64,000 bases of DNA, from positions 1,488,001 to 1,552,000 of the forward strand of contig NZ_CP167894.1 in the NCBI RefSeq assembly GCF_041504345.1. The letters run 5' to 3'. The notes under the pieces are model-generated. The model did not search any database. It had not been told where the DNA came from and worked only from the letters and a program-made list of their open reading frames with translations. Source of the DNA: Vibrio sp. BS-M-Sm-2 (lineage in GTDB: Bacteria > Pseudomonadota > Gammaproteobacteria > Enterobacterales > Vibrionaceae). Positions 11,210 through 20,105 of the stretch are shown piece by piece (the stretch's first letter is position 1; every line of letters starts with the position of its first letter). Position numbers and translations under genes: made by a program.

Positions 11210-12181
11210 ATGGATTTTAAAGCTATCCAAACGCTTACTGCCAATGATATGGCAAAAGTGAATGAAACAATTCAAGCCCAACTTAATTCTGACGTAAGTT
11301 TAATCAACCAGCTTGGTTTTTATATCGTTAGCGGCGGTGGCAAACGCCTACGCCCTTTGCTTGCTCTTTTATCTGCTCGTGCACTTGGTTATCAAGGTGA
11401 AGCTCACATCACCTCAGCAGCCTTTATCGAGTTTATTCACACCGCTACCCTGCTCCATGATGATGTTGTCGACGAATCAGACATGAGACGCGGTAAAGCG
11501 ACAGCCAATGCCGCTTTTGGTAATGCAGCTAGCGTTTTGGTGGGCGACTTTATTTATACTCGCTCATTCCAAATGATGACAACGCTAGGATCCTTAAAGA
11601 TCCTTGAGTTGATGAGCGAAGCGGTAAACGTAATTGCCGAGGGTGAAGTTCAACAATTAATGAACTGCAACAACCCAGACACCACAGAAGAAAGCTATAT
11701 GCAGGTGATCTACTCTAAGACCGCTCGCCTGTTTGAAGCTGCAACGCAAATCGGTGCCATTCTTAGCGAATCATCACCAGAAATCGAAACAGCAATGCAG
11801 AACTACGGTAAGTACTTAGGCACCGCATTCCAACTGATTGATGATGTGATGGATTACACAGCTGACGGTAAAGAGATGGGTAAGAACGTTGGTGACGATC
11901 TTGCCGAAGGCAAACCAACGCTGCCTCTACTTTACGCAATGCACAATGGTTCTTCTGAACAAGCAAGCATGATTCGTGAAGCGATTGAAAAAGCGAATGG
12001 GATGGAACGTCTCGACGATATTATGGCTGTGATGAAAGAGACAGGCTCTTTAGAGTACACAACAAATAAAGCCTATGAAGAAGCCGATAAAGCGATTGCT
12101 GAGCTTTCTGTACTTCCTGACTCTGAATATAAGCAAGCGCTAACAACGCTCGCACACTTGGCAGTTAAACGCAGTAAGTAA
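11210..12181 (+). CDS. ispB: Octaprenyl diphosphate synthase (all-trans polyprenyl synthase)
   Basis: IspB extends farnesyl diphosphate with isopentenyl diphosphate to make the C40 side chain of ubiquinone and menaquinone. The 323-residue protein shows the first aspartate-rich motif LLHDDVVDESDMRRG (about 83-97), the second LIDDVMDYTADGKEMGKNVGDD, and GGGKRLRP near residues 43-50 for the isopentenyl diphosphate site. It is transcribed divergently from rplU, the same arrangement as in E. coli. It ends before a clear terminator. Confidence 0.95.
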   Translation: MDFKAIQTLTANDMAKVNETIQAQLNSDVSLINQLGFYIVSGGGKRLRPLLALLSARALGYQGEAHITSAAFIEFIHTATLLHDDVVDESDMRRGKATANAAFGNAASVLVGDFIYTRSFQMMTTLGSLKILELMSEAVNVIAEGEVQQLMNCNNPDTTEESYMQVIYSKTARLFEAATQIGAILSESSPEIETAMQNYGKYLGTAFQLIDDVMDYTADGKEMGKNVGDDLAEGKPTLPLLYAMHNGSSEQASMIREAIEKANGMERLDDIMAVMKETGSLEYTTNKAYEEADKAIAELSVLPDSEYKQALTTLAHLAVKRSK

Positions 12182-12220
12182 GCTCGTTGATAGACAACTA
12201 GCTTCTATATAAATAATAAA

Positions 12221-12246
12221 AAAGAGCCTCAGGGCTCTTTTTTAGT
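12221..12246 (+). terminator. Terminator after ispB
   Basis: AAAGAGCC (12221-12228) and GGCTCTTT (12233-12240) pair around a short loop, followed by T's. It lies 40 bp after the ispB stop and precedes the convergent small gene. Confidence 0.85.
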
Positions 12247-12276
12247 TTTGAACAAATATTTATAAAAGATCCAAGT

Positions 12277-12468
12277 TCAATATCGGCTCGCTTCTAATGA
12301 TAGTGGCAATTGTGCTTCAATCTCTTCAAGCTCTTCCATTGGCACTGCGTATTGCTCATGCCCATTGTAAGTCTCTACTAAGGCATACTGCTCTTGCTCA
12401 TCAATAACCAATACTTTTCCTAGGTGCCCCAAATATTCGACATTCATACCCTTCTGAACAGTAGCCAT
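12277..12468 (-). CDS. Uncharacterised 63-residue protein
   Basis: I do not recognise this protein. The start is taken as the ATG at 12468 because GAGGG lies a good distance upstream; a longer in-frame extension to 12528 runs into the mdh terminator and looks non-coding. The 63 residues start MATVQKGMNVEYLG. Alternating hydrophobic residues in three or four short strands (VEYLG, GKVLVID, YALVETY, EQYAVP) suggest a small beta-barrel, SH3- or KOW-like. An acidic helix follows (MEELEEIEAQ). No signal peptide or membrane segment is present. It lies 125 bp downstream of mdh on the same strand, beyond the mdh terminator, so its own promoter or read-through must express it. Confidence 0.7.
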   Translation of the reverse strand: MATVQKGMNVEYLGHLGKVLVIDEQEQYALVETYNGHEQYAVPMEELEEIEAQLPLSLEASRY

Positions 12469-12524
12469 AAAATTTACCCTCAACTTGGTTGTAGAGGAAA
12501 ATACGAGTAGCTTGAATTCTAGGA

Positions 12525-12555
12525 TCAAAAAAGCCGATCATAATGACCGGCTCTT
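12525..12555 (-). terminator. Terminator of mdh
   Basis: AGCCGATCAT (12532-12541) and ATGACCGGCT (12543-12552) form a 10-bp stem with one mismatch. The A-run at 12527-12532 provides a U-run on the minus strand. It follows the mdh stop by about 40 bp. Confidence 0.7.
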
Positions 12556-12593
12556 ATTAATTAACTTTTAGGCTGAGTTAAATAGCGTCTCGC

Positions 12594-13529
12594 TTATTTA
12601 GCGAATTCAACACCAATCTCAATGTCGCCATTTAGTGTTTCAAGCATGCTATCTAAAGCGTTACGTTCGAAGTCGCTCAGCTCACCGTAGCTAAGGATCG
12701 CTTCAGCGCCCTCTTTGCCAAGTTTAACTGGTTGTGCGAAGAATGGTGCGTGCTCGCCTTCACCTTCAACGTATGCGCATTCAATCACATTCTCTTCGCC
12801 TTGAAGTGCTTTAACTAGTGCAAGACCGAAACGACAAGCCGCTTGACCCATAGACAGTGTCGCACTACCGCCGCCAGCTTTAGCTTCTACTACTTCCGTA
12901 CCTGCATTTTGGATGCGAGTCGTTAGCGCTGCGATTTCTTCATCAGTGAACTCTACGCCTTCAACTTGAGAAAGCAGAGGAAGAATAGTTACGCCTGAGT
13001 GACCGCCGATAACAGGAACACGGATGTCGCCTGGATCTTTATCTTTTAGTTCAGCAACGAACGTTTCAGAACGAATCACATCAAGAGTCGTAATACCAAA
13101 TAGACGACGCTTGTCGTAAACGCCCGCTTTTTTCAGTACTTCAGCCGCGATTGGCACTGTCGTGTTTACTGGGTTAGTGATGATACCAACACAAGCAGTA
13201 GGACAAGTAACTGCGATTTTCTCTGCAAGAGACTTAACAATGCCAGCGTTCACATTGAAAAGATCCGCACGATCCATACCAGGCTTACGAGCAACACCTG
13301 CAGAAATAAGTACAACATCCGCACCTTCTAGTGCTGGTGTTGGATCTTCACCTGCGTAACCTTTGATCGAAACAGGCGTTGGGATATGGCTAAGATCGGC
13401 AGCAACACCCGGTGTTACCGGTGCGATATCGTAAAGTGCAAGATCTGAACCAGCAGGTAGGCGGTTCTTAAGTAGTAGGGCTAGGGCTTGACCGATGCCA
13501 CCAGCGGCACCAATAACAGCTACTTTCAT
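12594..13529 (-). CDS. mdh: Malate dehydrogenase (NAD)
   Basis: Mdh interconverts malate and oxaloacetate in the TCA cycle. The 311-residue enzyme belongs to the enterobacterial/mitochondrial type: Rossmann motif [14 protein letters not shown] (about 7-20), the substrate-binding [10 protein letters not shown] segment, [12 protein letters not shown], and the catalytic loop containing [14 protein letters not shown] with the active-site histidine. It is divergent from argR, as in E. coli. The 332-bp shared upstream region holds a palindrome resembling FNR/CRP-family sites about 80-100 bp before the start codon. Confidence 0.97.
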   Translation of the reverse strand: MKVAVIGAAGGIGQALALLLKNRLPAGSDLALYDIAPVTPGVAADLSHIPTPVSIKGYAGEDPTPALEGADVVLISAGVARKPGMDRADLFNVNAGIVKSLAEKIAVTCPTACVGIITNPVNTTVPIAAEVLKKAGVYDKRRLFGITTLDVIRSETFVAELKDKDPGDIRVPVIGGHSGVTILPLLSQVEGVEFTDEEIAALTTRIQNAGTEVVEAKAGGGSATLSMGQAACRFGLALVKALQGEENVIECAYVEGEGEHAPFFAQPVKLGKEGAEAILSYGELSDFERNALDSMLETLNGDIEIGVEFAK

Positions 13530-13609
13530 TGTTATTCTCCTTGAGAGCTTTCTCTTATAAATTCTTTGTAGGGTAATTCTTGAGCTAAATCTAAGTTAAA
13601 AAACTATAT

Positions 13610-13633
13610 TAATCACAAAGTGATTACAATCAA
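13610..13633. promoter_or_regulatory. FNR/CRP-family-like palindrome upstream of mdh
   Basis: TAATCAC, AAA, GTGATTA is a perfect 17-bp palindrome (13610-13626). Overlapping it, GTGAT-TACA-ATCAA (13620-13633) matches the FNR consensus TTGAT-N4-ATCAA at nine of ten positions. It lies about 80-100 bp upstream of the mdh start codon. The sequence is seen; regulation is inferred. Confidence 0.4.
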
Positions 13634-13805
13634 TTAACGCTAGCTTTGCGACTTCGCGCAAGTCAATAAAACCGTGCTACACAGCGAGTTCGCATTATGG
13701 CGATAATCAACTGAAATAACAAAATAAGTCGTCGCAAATAACACATTATTCTATTAAATATTTACAGTGATATAACTAACAAATTACTGGGATATTTTGG
13801 CTAAA

Positions 13806-13823
13806 ATTGAATATGTATGCGAG
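13806..13823. promoter_or_regulatory. Weak ARG-box candidate upstream of argR
   Basis: ATTGAATATGTATGCGAG contains the TGAAT half of an ARG box, but its right half matches poorly and no second box is found at the usual 21-bp spacing. Autoregulation of argR is known in E. coli; support here is weak. Confidence 0.25.
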
Positions 13824-13861
13824 AATATGCAAACATCTTTGTTAATGAATAAGAATGACAT

Positions 13862-14332
13862 ATGCGCAATACAGAAAAGCAAGACAACTTAGTTCGTGCA
13901 TTTAAAGCCTTACTAAAAGAAGAACGTTTTGGCTCACAAGGCGAAATTGTAGATGCCCTAAAACACGAAGGTTTTGAAAGCATCAACCAGTCTAAAGTCT
14001 CGCGTATGTTAACCAAGTTTGGTGCCGTTCGAACTCGTAACGCAAAAATGGAGATGGTTTACTGTCTTCCTGCTGAACTTGGTGTTCCGACAGTTTCTAG
14101 CTCTTTACGAGAATTAGTACTAGATATTGACCACAACAATGCATTAGTTGTGATACACACTGGCCCTGGTGCAGCTCAGCTTATTGCTCGCTTATTAGAC
14201 TCACTAGGTAAGTCGGAAGGCATATTGGGTGTGGTCGCGGGTGATGACACTATCTTTATTACTCCAACGTTATCGGTTACCACTAAGCAACTGTTTGATT
14301 CTGTGTGCGAACTGTTTGAATACGCAGGATAA
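13862..14332 (+). CDS. argR: Arginine repressor ArgR
   Basis: ArgR is a hexameric, arginine-dependent repressor of arginine biosynthesis and a cofactor in cer-type recombination in E. coli. The 156-residue protein has the winged-helix DNA-binding half (about 1-75; [18 protein letters not shown] and [20 protein letters not shown], the recognition helix). The oligomerisation/arginine-binding half contains [19 protein letters not shown] and the GDDTIF motif with the conserved Asp pair. It is divergent from mdh. Confidence 0.97.
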   Translation: MRNTEKQDNLVRAFKALLKEERFGSQGEIVDALKHEGFESINQSKVSRMLTKFGAVRTRNAKMEMVYCLPAELGVPTVSSSLRELVLDIDHNNALVVIHTGPGAAQLIARLLDSLGKSEGILGVVAGDDTIFITPTLSVTTKQLFDSVCELFEYAG

Positions 14333-14674
14333 TTGATCATAGTTTCATAACTATCAGCCTTACTAATGGATCACGAGCATCTATTCGCTTCGTGATCCAA
14401 ATCACATCCTAGAATATCCATGCTCCCCTCCCGAAATTACACTAAATCATTGATTTTAAAAAACTCAGTAGCAAATTAAACACGAGATCTAGACATCATT
14501 TGTTAGATTTTTTAGCTATATCTTTTAACATTCGAGTAATTTTCTGCCAATTTTTGATATTATTCAGCCACTTTTTCATCACATGGATTGAAAAAGGTGC
14601 CGTTTCCAAATAGGAAACTCCAGAAACGACTACACTTGTTTCAGGGTTAATAATGAATAAAGGAAGGGAAATTC
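14333..14674. other. Intergenic control region upstream of the TRAP operon
   Basis: This 342-bp region has no supportable ORF. It contains a long inverted repeat (14368-14376 with 14390-14398) overlapping a CRP-like site (14391-14406), then AT-rich sequence, and a purine-rich AAGGAAGGG ribosome-binding stretch just before the binding-protein start. Confidence 0.6.
14368..14406. promoter_or_regulatory. Inverted repeat with overlapping CRP-like site
   Basis: GGATCACGA (14368-14376) and TCGTGATCC (14390-14398) are perfect inverted repeats. The right arm is shared with CGTGA-TCCAAA-TCACA (14391-14406), which fits TGTGA-N6-TCACA except for the first base. The arrangement suggests CRP control of the TRAP operon or of argR read-through; this is inferred. 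Confidence 0.45.
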
Positions 14675-15643
14675 ATGGCATTTACCAAACTTATTAAAGT
14701 TGGTGCTATTGCAGCTGCTGTAATGGGCGCTGGCGCTGTTAACGCTCAAGAGTTCATCACAATTGGTACTGGTTCAGTGACGGGTGTTTACTATCCGACT
14801 GGTGGTGCAATTTGTAAACTAGTGAACAAGGGCCGCAAAGACCACAACATTCGTTGTTCTGTCGAGTCTACTGGTGGTTCAATCTACAACGTTAACACCA
14901 TCCGTGCTGGTGAACTAGATTTCGGTGTTGTTCAATCGGACTGGCAATACCACGGCTACAACGGTACAAGTAAGTTCAAAGATCAGGGCGAATACAAGAA
15001 ACTTCGCGCTATGTTCTCTCTACATACAGAACCGTTCAACATCATCGCTCGTACCGATGCTGGCATCAACAATGTTTCTGACCTAGCTGGTAAGCGCGTA
15101 AACATTGGTAATCCAGGCTCTGGTGACCGTGCAACGATGGGTGTTGTAATGGACGCTATGGGTTGGACGAACGACAGCTTCAAGCTTGCTTCTGAACTTA
15201 AAGGTTCTGAGCGTTCACAAGCACTTTGTGATAACAAGATTGATGCATTCATCTACATGGTGGGTCACCCGAACGGATCAATCAAAGAAGCAACAACGTC
15301 TTGTGATGCAAAACTGGTTTCAGCAACAGGTCCACAGATCGACAAGATCGTAGCTGAAAACCCATACTACGCTTACAGCACAGTTCCTGCTGGCATGTAC
15401 CGTGGTACTGACGCTGACGTAAACAGCTTCGGTGTTGCAGCAACAATGGTAACAACTTCAGACGTTTCTGAAGAAGTTGCATACAACGTTGCTAAGGCAG
15501 TATTTGAAAACTTTGACACTTTCAAACGTCTACATCCAGCATTTGCTAACCTGAAAAAAGAAGACATGGTTAAAGCGGGTATCTCTATCCCTCTTCACCC
15601 AGGCGCAGCAAAATACTACAAAGAAGTGGGCCTTCTAAAGTAA
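14675..15643 (+). CDS. TAXI-family TRAP transporter solute-binding protein
   Basis: This is the periplasmic binding subunit of a tripartite ATP-independent periplasmic (TRAP) transporter, TAXI type. The family is associated with dicarboxylates and amino acids such as glutamate; the ligand here is unknown. The 322-residue protein has a signal peptide ending in AVNAQE (about 23-25), then [23 protein letters not shown], the TAXI N-terminal signature, and [31 protein letters not shown] strands. It precedes the fused permease by 255 bp. A perfect hairpin in that gap probably lets the binding protein be made in excess of the permease. Confidence 0.92.
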   Translation: MAFTKLIKVGAIAAAVMGAGAVNAQEFITIGTGSVTGVYYPTGGAICKLVNKGRKDHNIRCSVESTGGSIYNVNTIRAGELDFGVVQSDWQYHGYNGTSKFKDQGEYKKLRAMFSLHTEPFNIIARTDAGINNVSDLAGKRVNIGNPGSGDRATMGVVMDAMGWTNDSFKLASELKGSERSQALCDNKIDAFIYMVGHPNGSIKEATTSCDAKLVSATGPQIDKIVAENPYYAYSTVPAGMYRGTDADVNSFGVAATMVTTSDVSEEVAYNVAKAVFENFDTFKRLHPAFANLKKEDMVKAGISIPLHPGAAKYYKEVGLLK

Positions 15644-15664
15644 TTCTACTTTAAGCCTACTACA

Positions 15665-15698
15665 CCAATAAGGAGGCTAGCCCTCCTTATTGGCTTTT
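15665..15698 (+). terminator. Intercistronic hairpin (attenuating terminator) after TAXI binding protein
   Basis: CCAATAAGGAGG (15665-15676) and CCTCCTTATTGG (15682-15693) form a perfect 12-bp stem with a 5-nt loop. It is followed by CTTTT. The short U-run suggests partial termination between binding protein and permease. Confidence 0.65.
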
Positions 15699-15898
15699 CA
15701 CGTTTTATAAAAATAACTTAAGTGAAAAGAGCAACCCTTTAAGTTTCTCCAATTTGGAGGACTTACCTTCGTATCAAGCCTAAGACAAAGACGAACAAAG
15801 AACGCATTTCCCTATCCATTCACTACACTAGATAGGAAATAAATAACGTTTGGTTGTTCGTAAGAAAAGGCAGACCATCAATAATAAGGATAAAGTAC

Positions 15899-18478
15899 AT
15901 GACGCAGACAACATCACCGTCTCCAGATGTGCAAGAAATGGTGGCACAATCAGATACTGGTGCGCGTAGCCCTCGTGGTATCCAAGGCCGTATTTTATGG
16001 TTTGTGCCTCTATGTTGGTCACTGTTCCAACTTTGGTATGCATCTCCGCTGCCGTTCATTTTTAACTTCGCAATTTTAAACGACACTGAAGCTCGAGCAA
16101 TTCACCTTACGTTTGCTATTTTCTTAGCCTTTACCGCTTATCCAGCTATGAAGAACTCGCCTCGGGATCGCATTCCTGCAGTCGACTGGATATTGGCGCT
16201 AGTAGGTAGTTTTTCAGCTTCTTATATCTATATTTTCTACACTGAACTTGCCGGTCGCTCGGGTGCACCAACAACATTCGATATTGTTGCGGCCGTATTC
16301 GGTATGGTTCTACTGCTTGAAGCAACACGACGCGCTTTAGGTCCACCTCTTATGGTTGTGGCAGCAGTATTCCTACTTTACACCTTTGGTGGCCCTCATA
16401 TGCCAGACGTTATTGCCCACAAAGGTGCGAGCCTGAACAAGGCAATGTCGCACCTGTGGCTAACAACAGAAGGTGTATTCGGTGTAGCTCTTGGCGTATC
16501 AACGTCATTCGTATTCTTGTTTGTACTGTTTGGTGCAATGCTAGAACGTGCTGGTGCTGGTGCTTACTTCATCAAAGTTGCATTCTCTCTGCTTGGTCAC
16601 ATGAAGGGCGGCCCAGCGAAAGCAGCCGTTGTAGCGTCTGGTTTATCTGGTCTGGTATCAGGCTCTTCGATTGCAAACGTTGTTACCACAGGTACCTTTA
16701 CTATCCCGCTAATGAAGCGTGTTGGTTTCCCGGGCACAAAAGCTGGTGCAGTAGAAGTAGCCGCTTCAACCAACGGTCAGCTAACGCCACCTATCATGGG
16801 TGCTGCGGCATTCCTGATGGTTGAATATGTGGGCATCTCGTATGTAGAAGTAATCAAGGCGGCGCTACTTCCAGCTCTGATCTCTTATATTGCTCTGATT
16901 TACATTGTTCACCTAGAAGCATGTAAAGCAGGTATGACTGGCCTACCTCGTCGCCACACACCAACTATCGTACAAAGCCTACTCTCTTTCACTGGAACCA
17001 TTTTAGGTCTATGTGTTATCAGTGCTGCGGTTTACTACGGTGTCGGTTGGACGAAAGATGTCTTTGGCGATGCTGCAACACCAATCGTAACTGTGGCGCT
17101 ATTGATCGCTTATGTTGCTCTGGTTCGCGTATCAGCAAAATACGCAGCTGAAGGCGGCATGGAGATCGATGCAGACCTGAAAGAAGTTCCAGATCCAGGT
17201 CCAACGATTAAATCTGGTTTGCACTTCCTACTGCCTATCGTAGTGCTAGTTTGGTGTTTAACGGTTGAACGTTTCTCCCCAGGTCTGTCTGCCTTCTGGG
17301 CAACCGTATTCATGATCTTCATTTTGATCACTCAGCGTCCTTTAATGACTCTGATGAACAAATCAGACGATCTTGCAGAGCAAACCAAAGCTGGCTTCGT
17401 TGATCTAGCTGAGAGCTTGGTTTCAGGCGCACGTAACATGATAGGTATCGGTGTAGCAACAGCAGCTGCAGGTACGGTTGTTGGCGTGGTGACTCTAACG
17501 GGTATCGGTCTTGTAATGACGGATTTCGTTGAGTTTATCTCAGGCGGTAGCATCATCCTTATGCTGCTATTTACTGCAGTAATCAGCTTGATCTTAGGTA
17601 TGGGCTTGCCAACAACGGCGAACTACATCGTTGTTTCAACACTGATGGCGCCGGTAATTGTTACCTTAGGTGCAGCGCACGGCTTGATCATTCCACTGAT
17701 TGCGGTTCACTTATTCGTGTTCTACTTCGGTATTCTTGCGGATGACACACCTCCGGTAGGTCTGGCAGCATTTGCGGCAGCCGCGATTGCGAAATCCGAT
17801 CCAATTCGTACGGGTATTCAAGGCTTTACCTACGATATCCGGACCGCAATCTTACCGTTCATGTTCATATTCAATACCCAACTACTGTTGATGGGCATTG
17901 ATTCTTGGTGGCACTTAGCTCTAACGATTTTCTCTTCTGTTACTGCGGTACTTATCTTTGCTGCAGCGACACAAGGTTGGTGGTTCACTAAGAACAAGTG
18001 GTGGGAAACCATACTGCTTATCGTTCTGACCTTCTCTTTCTTCCGCCCTGGTTTCTGGTGGGACATGATTTATCCAGAGAAAGTTCTTTCGCCAGGAGTT
18101 GAGATCGCTCAAATCACAGAAAATTTATCTGTGGGACAATCACTTGAATTGAGAGTAGGTGGCGAAAACTTAGAAGGTAACTATTCTGAGAAAACAGTCC
18201 GCCTTCCATTTGAAGATTCTGCGACAACAAGTGAAGACCGCATTGCTTCAATGGGCCTAATGCTGACACAAACTGACGACAAGATGATTGTTGATATGGT
18301 TGAGTTTGGTAGCCCTGCAGAAGCCGCTGGCATTGACTTTGATTGGGAAATTAAATCCGTTATCCAAGATGCAGATCGACCAATGAAAGAGTGGGTATTC
18401 TTACCTGCCCTACTGATTTTAATTGGTTTAGCGATGAACCAAAGAAGGCGTGCTCGTAAGGATGAGATTAGCGCGTAA
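15899..18478 (+). CDS. TRAP transporter fused permease (4TM/12TM) with C-terminal DUF3394 domain
   Basis: This protein fuses the small (DctQ-like) and large (DctM-like) membrane subunits of a TRAP transporter, the usual form paired with TAXI binding proteins. The start is placed at the ATG at 15899 because AAGGATAA lies just upstream; the in-frame extension to 15854 lacks such support. The 859-residue chain has a dozen or more hydrophobic segments, with DctM motifs such as GLSGLVSGSSIANVVTTG and GMGLPTTANYIVVST. Past the last core helices the C terminus (about 720-830) forms a soluble DUF3394-type domain with a PDZ-like stretch (MIVDMVEFGSPAEAAGI), then a final helix and a basic tail. Confidence 0.92.
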   Translation: MTQTTSPSPDVQEMVAQSDTGARSPRGIQGRILWFVPLCWSLFQLWYASPLPFIFNFAILNDTEARAIHLTFAIFLAFTAYPAMKNSPRDRIPAVDWILALVGSFSASYIYIFYTELAGRSGAPTTFDIVAAVFGMVLLLEATRRALGPPLMVVAAVFLLYTFGGPHMPDVIAHKGASLNKAMSHLWLTTEGVFGVALGVSTSFVFLFVLFGAMLERAGAGAYFIKVAFSLLGHMKGGPAKAAVVASGLSGLVSGSSIANVVTTGTFTIPLMKRVGFPGTKAGAVEVAASTNGQLTPPIMGAAAFLMVEYVGISYVEVIKAALLPALISYIALIYIVHLEACKAGMTGLPRRHTPTIVQSLLSFTGTILGLCVISAAVYYGVGWTKDVFGDAATPIVTVALLIAYVALVRVSAKYAAEGGMEIDADLKEVPDPGPTIKSGLHFLLPIVVLVWCLTVERFSPGLSAFWATVFMIFILITQRPLMTLMNKSDDLAEQTKAGFVDLAESLVSGARNMIGIGVATAAAGTVVGVVTLTGIGLVMTDFVEFISGGSIILMLLFTAVISLILGMGLPTTANYIVVSTLMAPVIVTLGAAHGLIIPLIAVHLFVFYFGILADDTPPVGLAAFAAAAIAKSDPIRTGIQGFTYDIRTAILPFMFIFNTQLLLMGIDSWWHLALTIFSSVTAVLIFAAATQGWWFTKNKWWETILLIVLTFSFFRPGFWWDMIYPEKVLSPGVEIAQITENLSVGQSLELRVGGENLEGNYSEKTVRLPFEDSATTSEDRIASMGLMLTQTDDKMIVDMVEFGSPAEAAGIDFDWEIKSVIQDADRPMKEWVFLPALLILIGLAMNQRRRARKDEISA

Positions 18479-18485
18479 TGGATAG

Positions 18486-18519
18486 AGCCAAGTAGTGCTC
18501 TACTCTATTTGGCTTTTTT
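18486..18519 (+). terminator. Possible terminator between TRAP permease and universal stress gene
   Basis: AGCCAA (18486-18491) pairs with TTGGCT (18509-18514), with an inner GTAG/CTAC pairing, followed by five T's. The stem is imperfect, so partial read-through into the next gene is likely. Confidence 0.5.
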
Positions 18520-18585
18520 ACTACATGGAAAAGATAATTACAGCGTTTGGTATGTACTAGACGCTGCTCAAAAAGAGACGAATAC

Positions 18586-19023
18586 ATGTATAGACAAATC
18601 CTTGTTCCCGTTGATCTTAACGACAAAGGCTTTTCTGATAAAGCCGTCGAGCTAGCGGTGTGGCACGCGAAACACAGCAATGCTGAAATCCACATTCTGA
18701 ACGTACTACCGGGCATTCACATGTCGATGGTTGCATCTTACTTCCCAAAAGATGCGGCGAACCAAATGAAGCTTGATGTTAAAAATCAGCTGAAAGAGTT
18801 TGCTGATAAGCACATTGACGATGAAGTGGTGTATAAGGTTCACGTTGCCGAAGGCAAGACCTACACAACGATTCTAGATTACGCAGAAAAACTGGGGGCC
18901 GACCTTATTGTGATGCCTAGCCATAAACGTTCGAAAATCGACAAAGTGGTACTTGGTTCTGTTGCGAGCAAAGTGGTACAGAACTCACCAATCAATGTAT
19001 TGGTAGTTAAGCCGCAAGGCTAA
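18586..19023 (+). CDS. Universal stress protein (UspA family)
   Basis: This is a single-domain universal stress protein of 145 residues starting at ATG 18586 (MYRQILVPVDLND). The UspA fold signatures are visible: the first strand ILVPVD, the DLIVMPSHKR stretch and the C-terminal VVLGSVASKVVQNSPINVLVV, which resembles the ATP-binding G-2x-G-9x-G pattern. UspA proteins often accompany TRAP transporters and can bind nucleotide; a regulatory role in the transporter is inferred from its position. It is the last gene of the TRAP cluster and ends before a terminator. Confidence 0.92.
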   Translation: MYRQILVPVDLNDKGFSDKAVELAVWHAKHSNAEIHILNVLPGIHMSMVASYFPKDAANQMKLDVKNQLKEFADKHIDDEVVYKVHVAEGKTYTTILDYAEKLGADLIVMPSHKRSKIDKVVLGSVASKVVQNSPINVLVVKPQG

Positions 19024-19048
19024 ATCACTTAATCGACACAACGATCTA

Positions 19049-19078
19049 AAAAGGTTGGCCTAAAAGCCAGCCTTTTTT
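19049..19078 (+). terminator. Terminator after universal stress gene
   Basis: AAGGTTGGC (19051-19059) pairs with GCCAGCCTT (19066-19074), allowing one G-U pair, with a 6-nt loop and a T-run after it. Confidence 0.82.
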
Positions 19079-19108
19079 GTTTTTAACTCACGCCGTTTAA
19101 CTAACCAT

Positions 19109-20071
19109 TTAGCTGACTAAATTTTGCGGATGACCTGCGACAAAGCCATCTATGTTATCGATTAAGATATCAGACAGTTTTTGAATGGAACTGTCACTGC
19201 CCCATGCGACGTGAGGTGTTAACAGTAAATTGGGTAAATGACTGTTAGCTAATAGTGGGTTTGAGTTGTCTGCTGGCTCTTGTGTAAATACATCCATACC
19301 TGCGCCGGCAATCTCATTACTTTTCAAAGCTTCAACCAAGGCTTGTTCATCGACCAATCCACCACGGCCAGCATTAATTAACACCGCACTTGGTTTCATC
19401 ATTGCTAGCTCACGCTCTGAAATCAGGTTTCGGGTCGCATCAGTCAATGGACAATGCAGGCTGATCGCATCCGCTTGCTTTAAAACAGTTTCAAAAGGCA
19501 AATAGCCTTCTCGACAACAGTCTGCCCCTTTACGCTCAGCAAAGATGACGTTTATACCAATAGCTTTTGCCAGAATCGCGGTCGCTTGCCCTAAACTTCC
19601 ACTACCGATCAAACCTAATGTGCTGCCTGCAATATCTTGGATCGGATGTGTAAAGAAACAAAACTGCTTGTCCTTTTGCCACTCTCCCGCTTCAATATCT
19701 TGATGATAGCCGACAAGGTTTCTCTTTAACGTAAACAACATTGCAATCACATGCTCAGGCACTGATTGAGTCGCGTAGCCCTGTACGTTAGCCACCGCGA
19801 TATTGTTACCCTTGCAATAGTCGACATCGACATTGTTGACGCCAGTCGCTGACACAGCGATCAACTTGAGTTGTTGTGCTTGACCTAAATTATCAGCGTT
19901 AAGCACAACCTTATTGGTGATAACAACATCCGCTCTCGCAATACGCTCTGCAACTAGCTCTGGAGCAGTAAAATCATACTCCATCCACTGATGTTCAAAG
20001 CTGAGAGGTTTTAAATGAATTTGAGGTGGGATGGTGGCTCTGTCGAGAAAAACCACTTTCAACTTCGACAT
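19109..20071 (-). CDS. D-2-hydroxyacid dehydrogenase (glycerate dehydrogenase/hydroxypyruvate reductase-like)
   Basis: This is an NAD(P)-dependent D-isomer 2-hydroxyacid dehydrogenase. The start is the ATG at 20071 (MSKLKVVFLDRAT), preceded by AAGGACG; the upstream in-frame ATG at 20104 has less support. The 320-residue protein shows the Rossmann motif GLIGSGSLGQATA, the catalytic arginine in INAGRGGLVDEQAL, the acid in AGAGMDVFTQEP and the catalytic histidine in LLTPHVAWGSDSS. Length and sequence feel fit glycerate dehydrogenase (HprA-like), but substrate cannot be fixed from motifs. It lies 34 bp after rluA on the same strand, probably as an operon. Confidence 0.85.
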   Translation of the reverse strand: MSKLKVVFLDRATIPPQIHLKPLSFEHQWMEYDFTAPELVAERIARADVVITNKVVLNADNLGQAQQLKLIAVSATGVNNVDVDYCKGNNIAVANVQGYATQSVPEHVIAMLFTLKRNLVGYHQDIEAGEWQKDKQFCFFTHPIQDIAGSTLGLIGSGSLGQATAILAKAIGINVIFAERKGADCCREGYLPFETVLKQADAISLHCPLTDATRNLISERELAMMKPSAVLINAGRGGLVDEQALVEALKSNEIAGAGMDVFTQEPADNSNPLLANSHLPNLLLTPHVAWGSDSSIQKLSDILIDNIDGFVAGHPQNLVS

Positions 20072-20105
20072 TGTACGTCCTTGAATTGGTATTGGTGGCA
20101 CCATT

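Larger units (their letters stand above)
13530..13861. other. Divergent mdh-argR control region
   Basis: This 332-bp region carries no supportable ORF. It holds the promoters of mdh (leftward) and argR (rightward), an FNR/CRP-like palindrome at 13610-13633 and a poor ARG-box-like sequence at 13806-13823. Confidence 0.6.
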
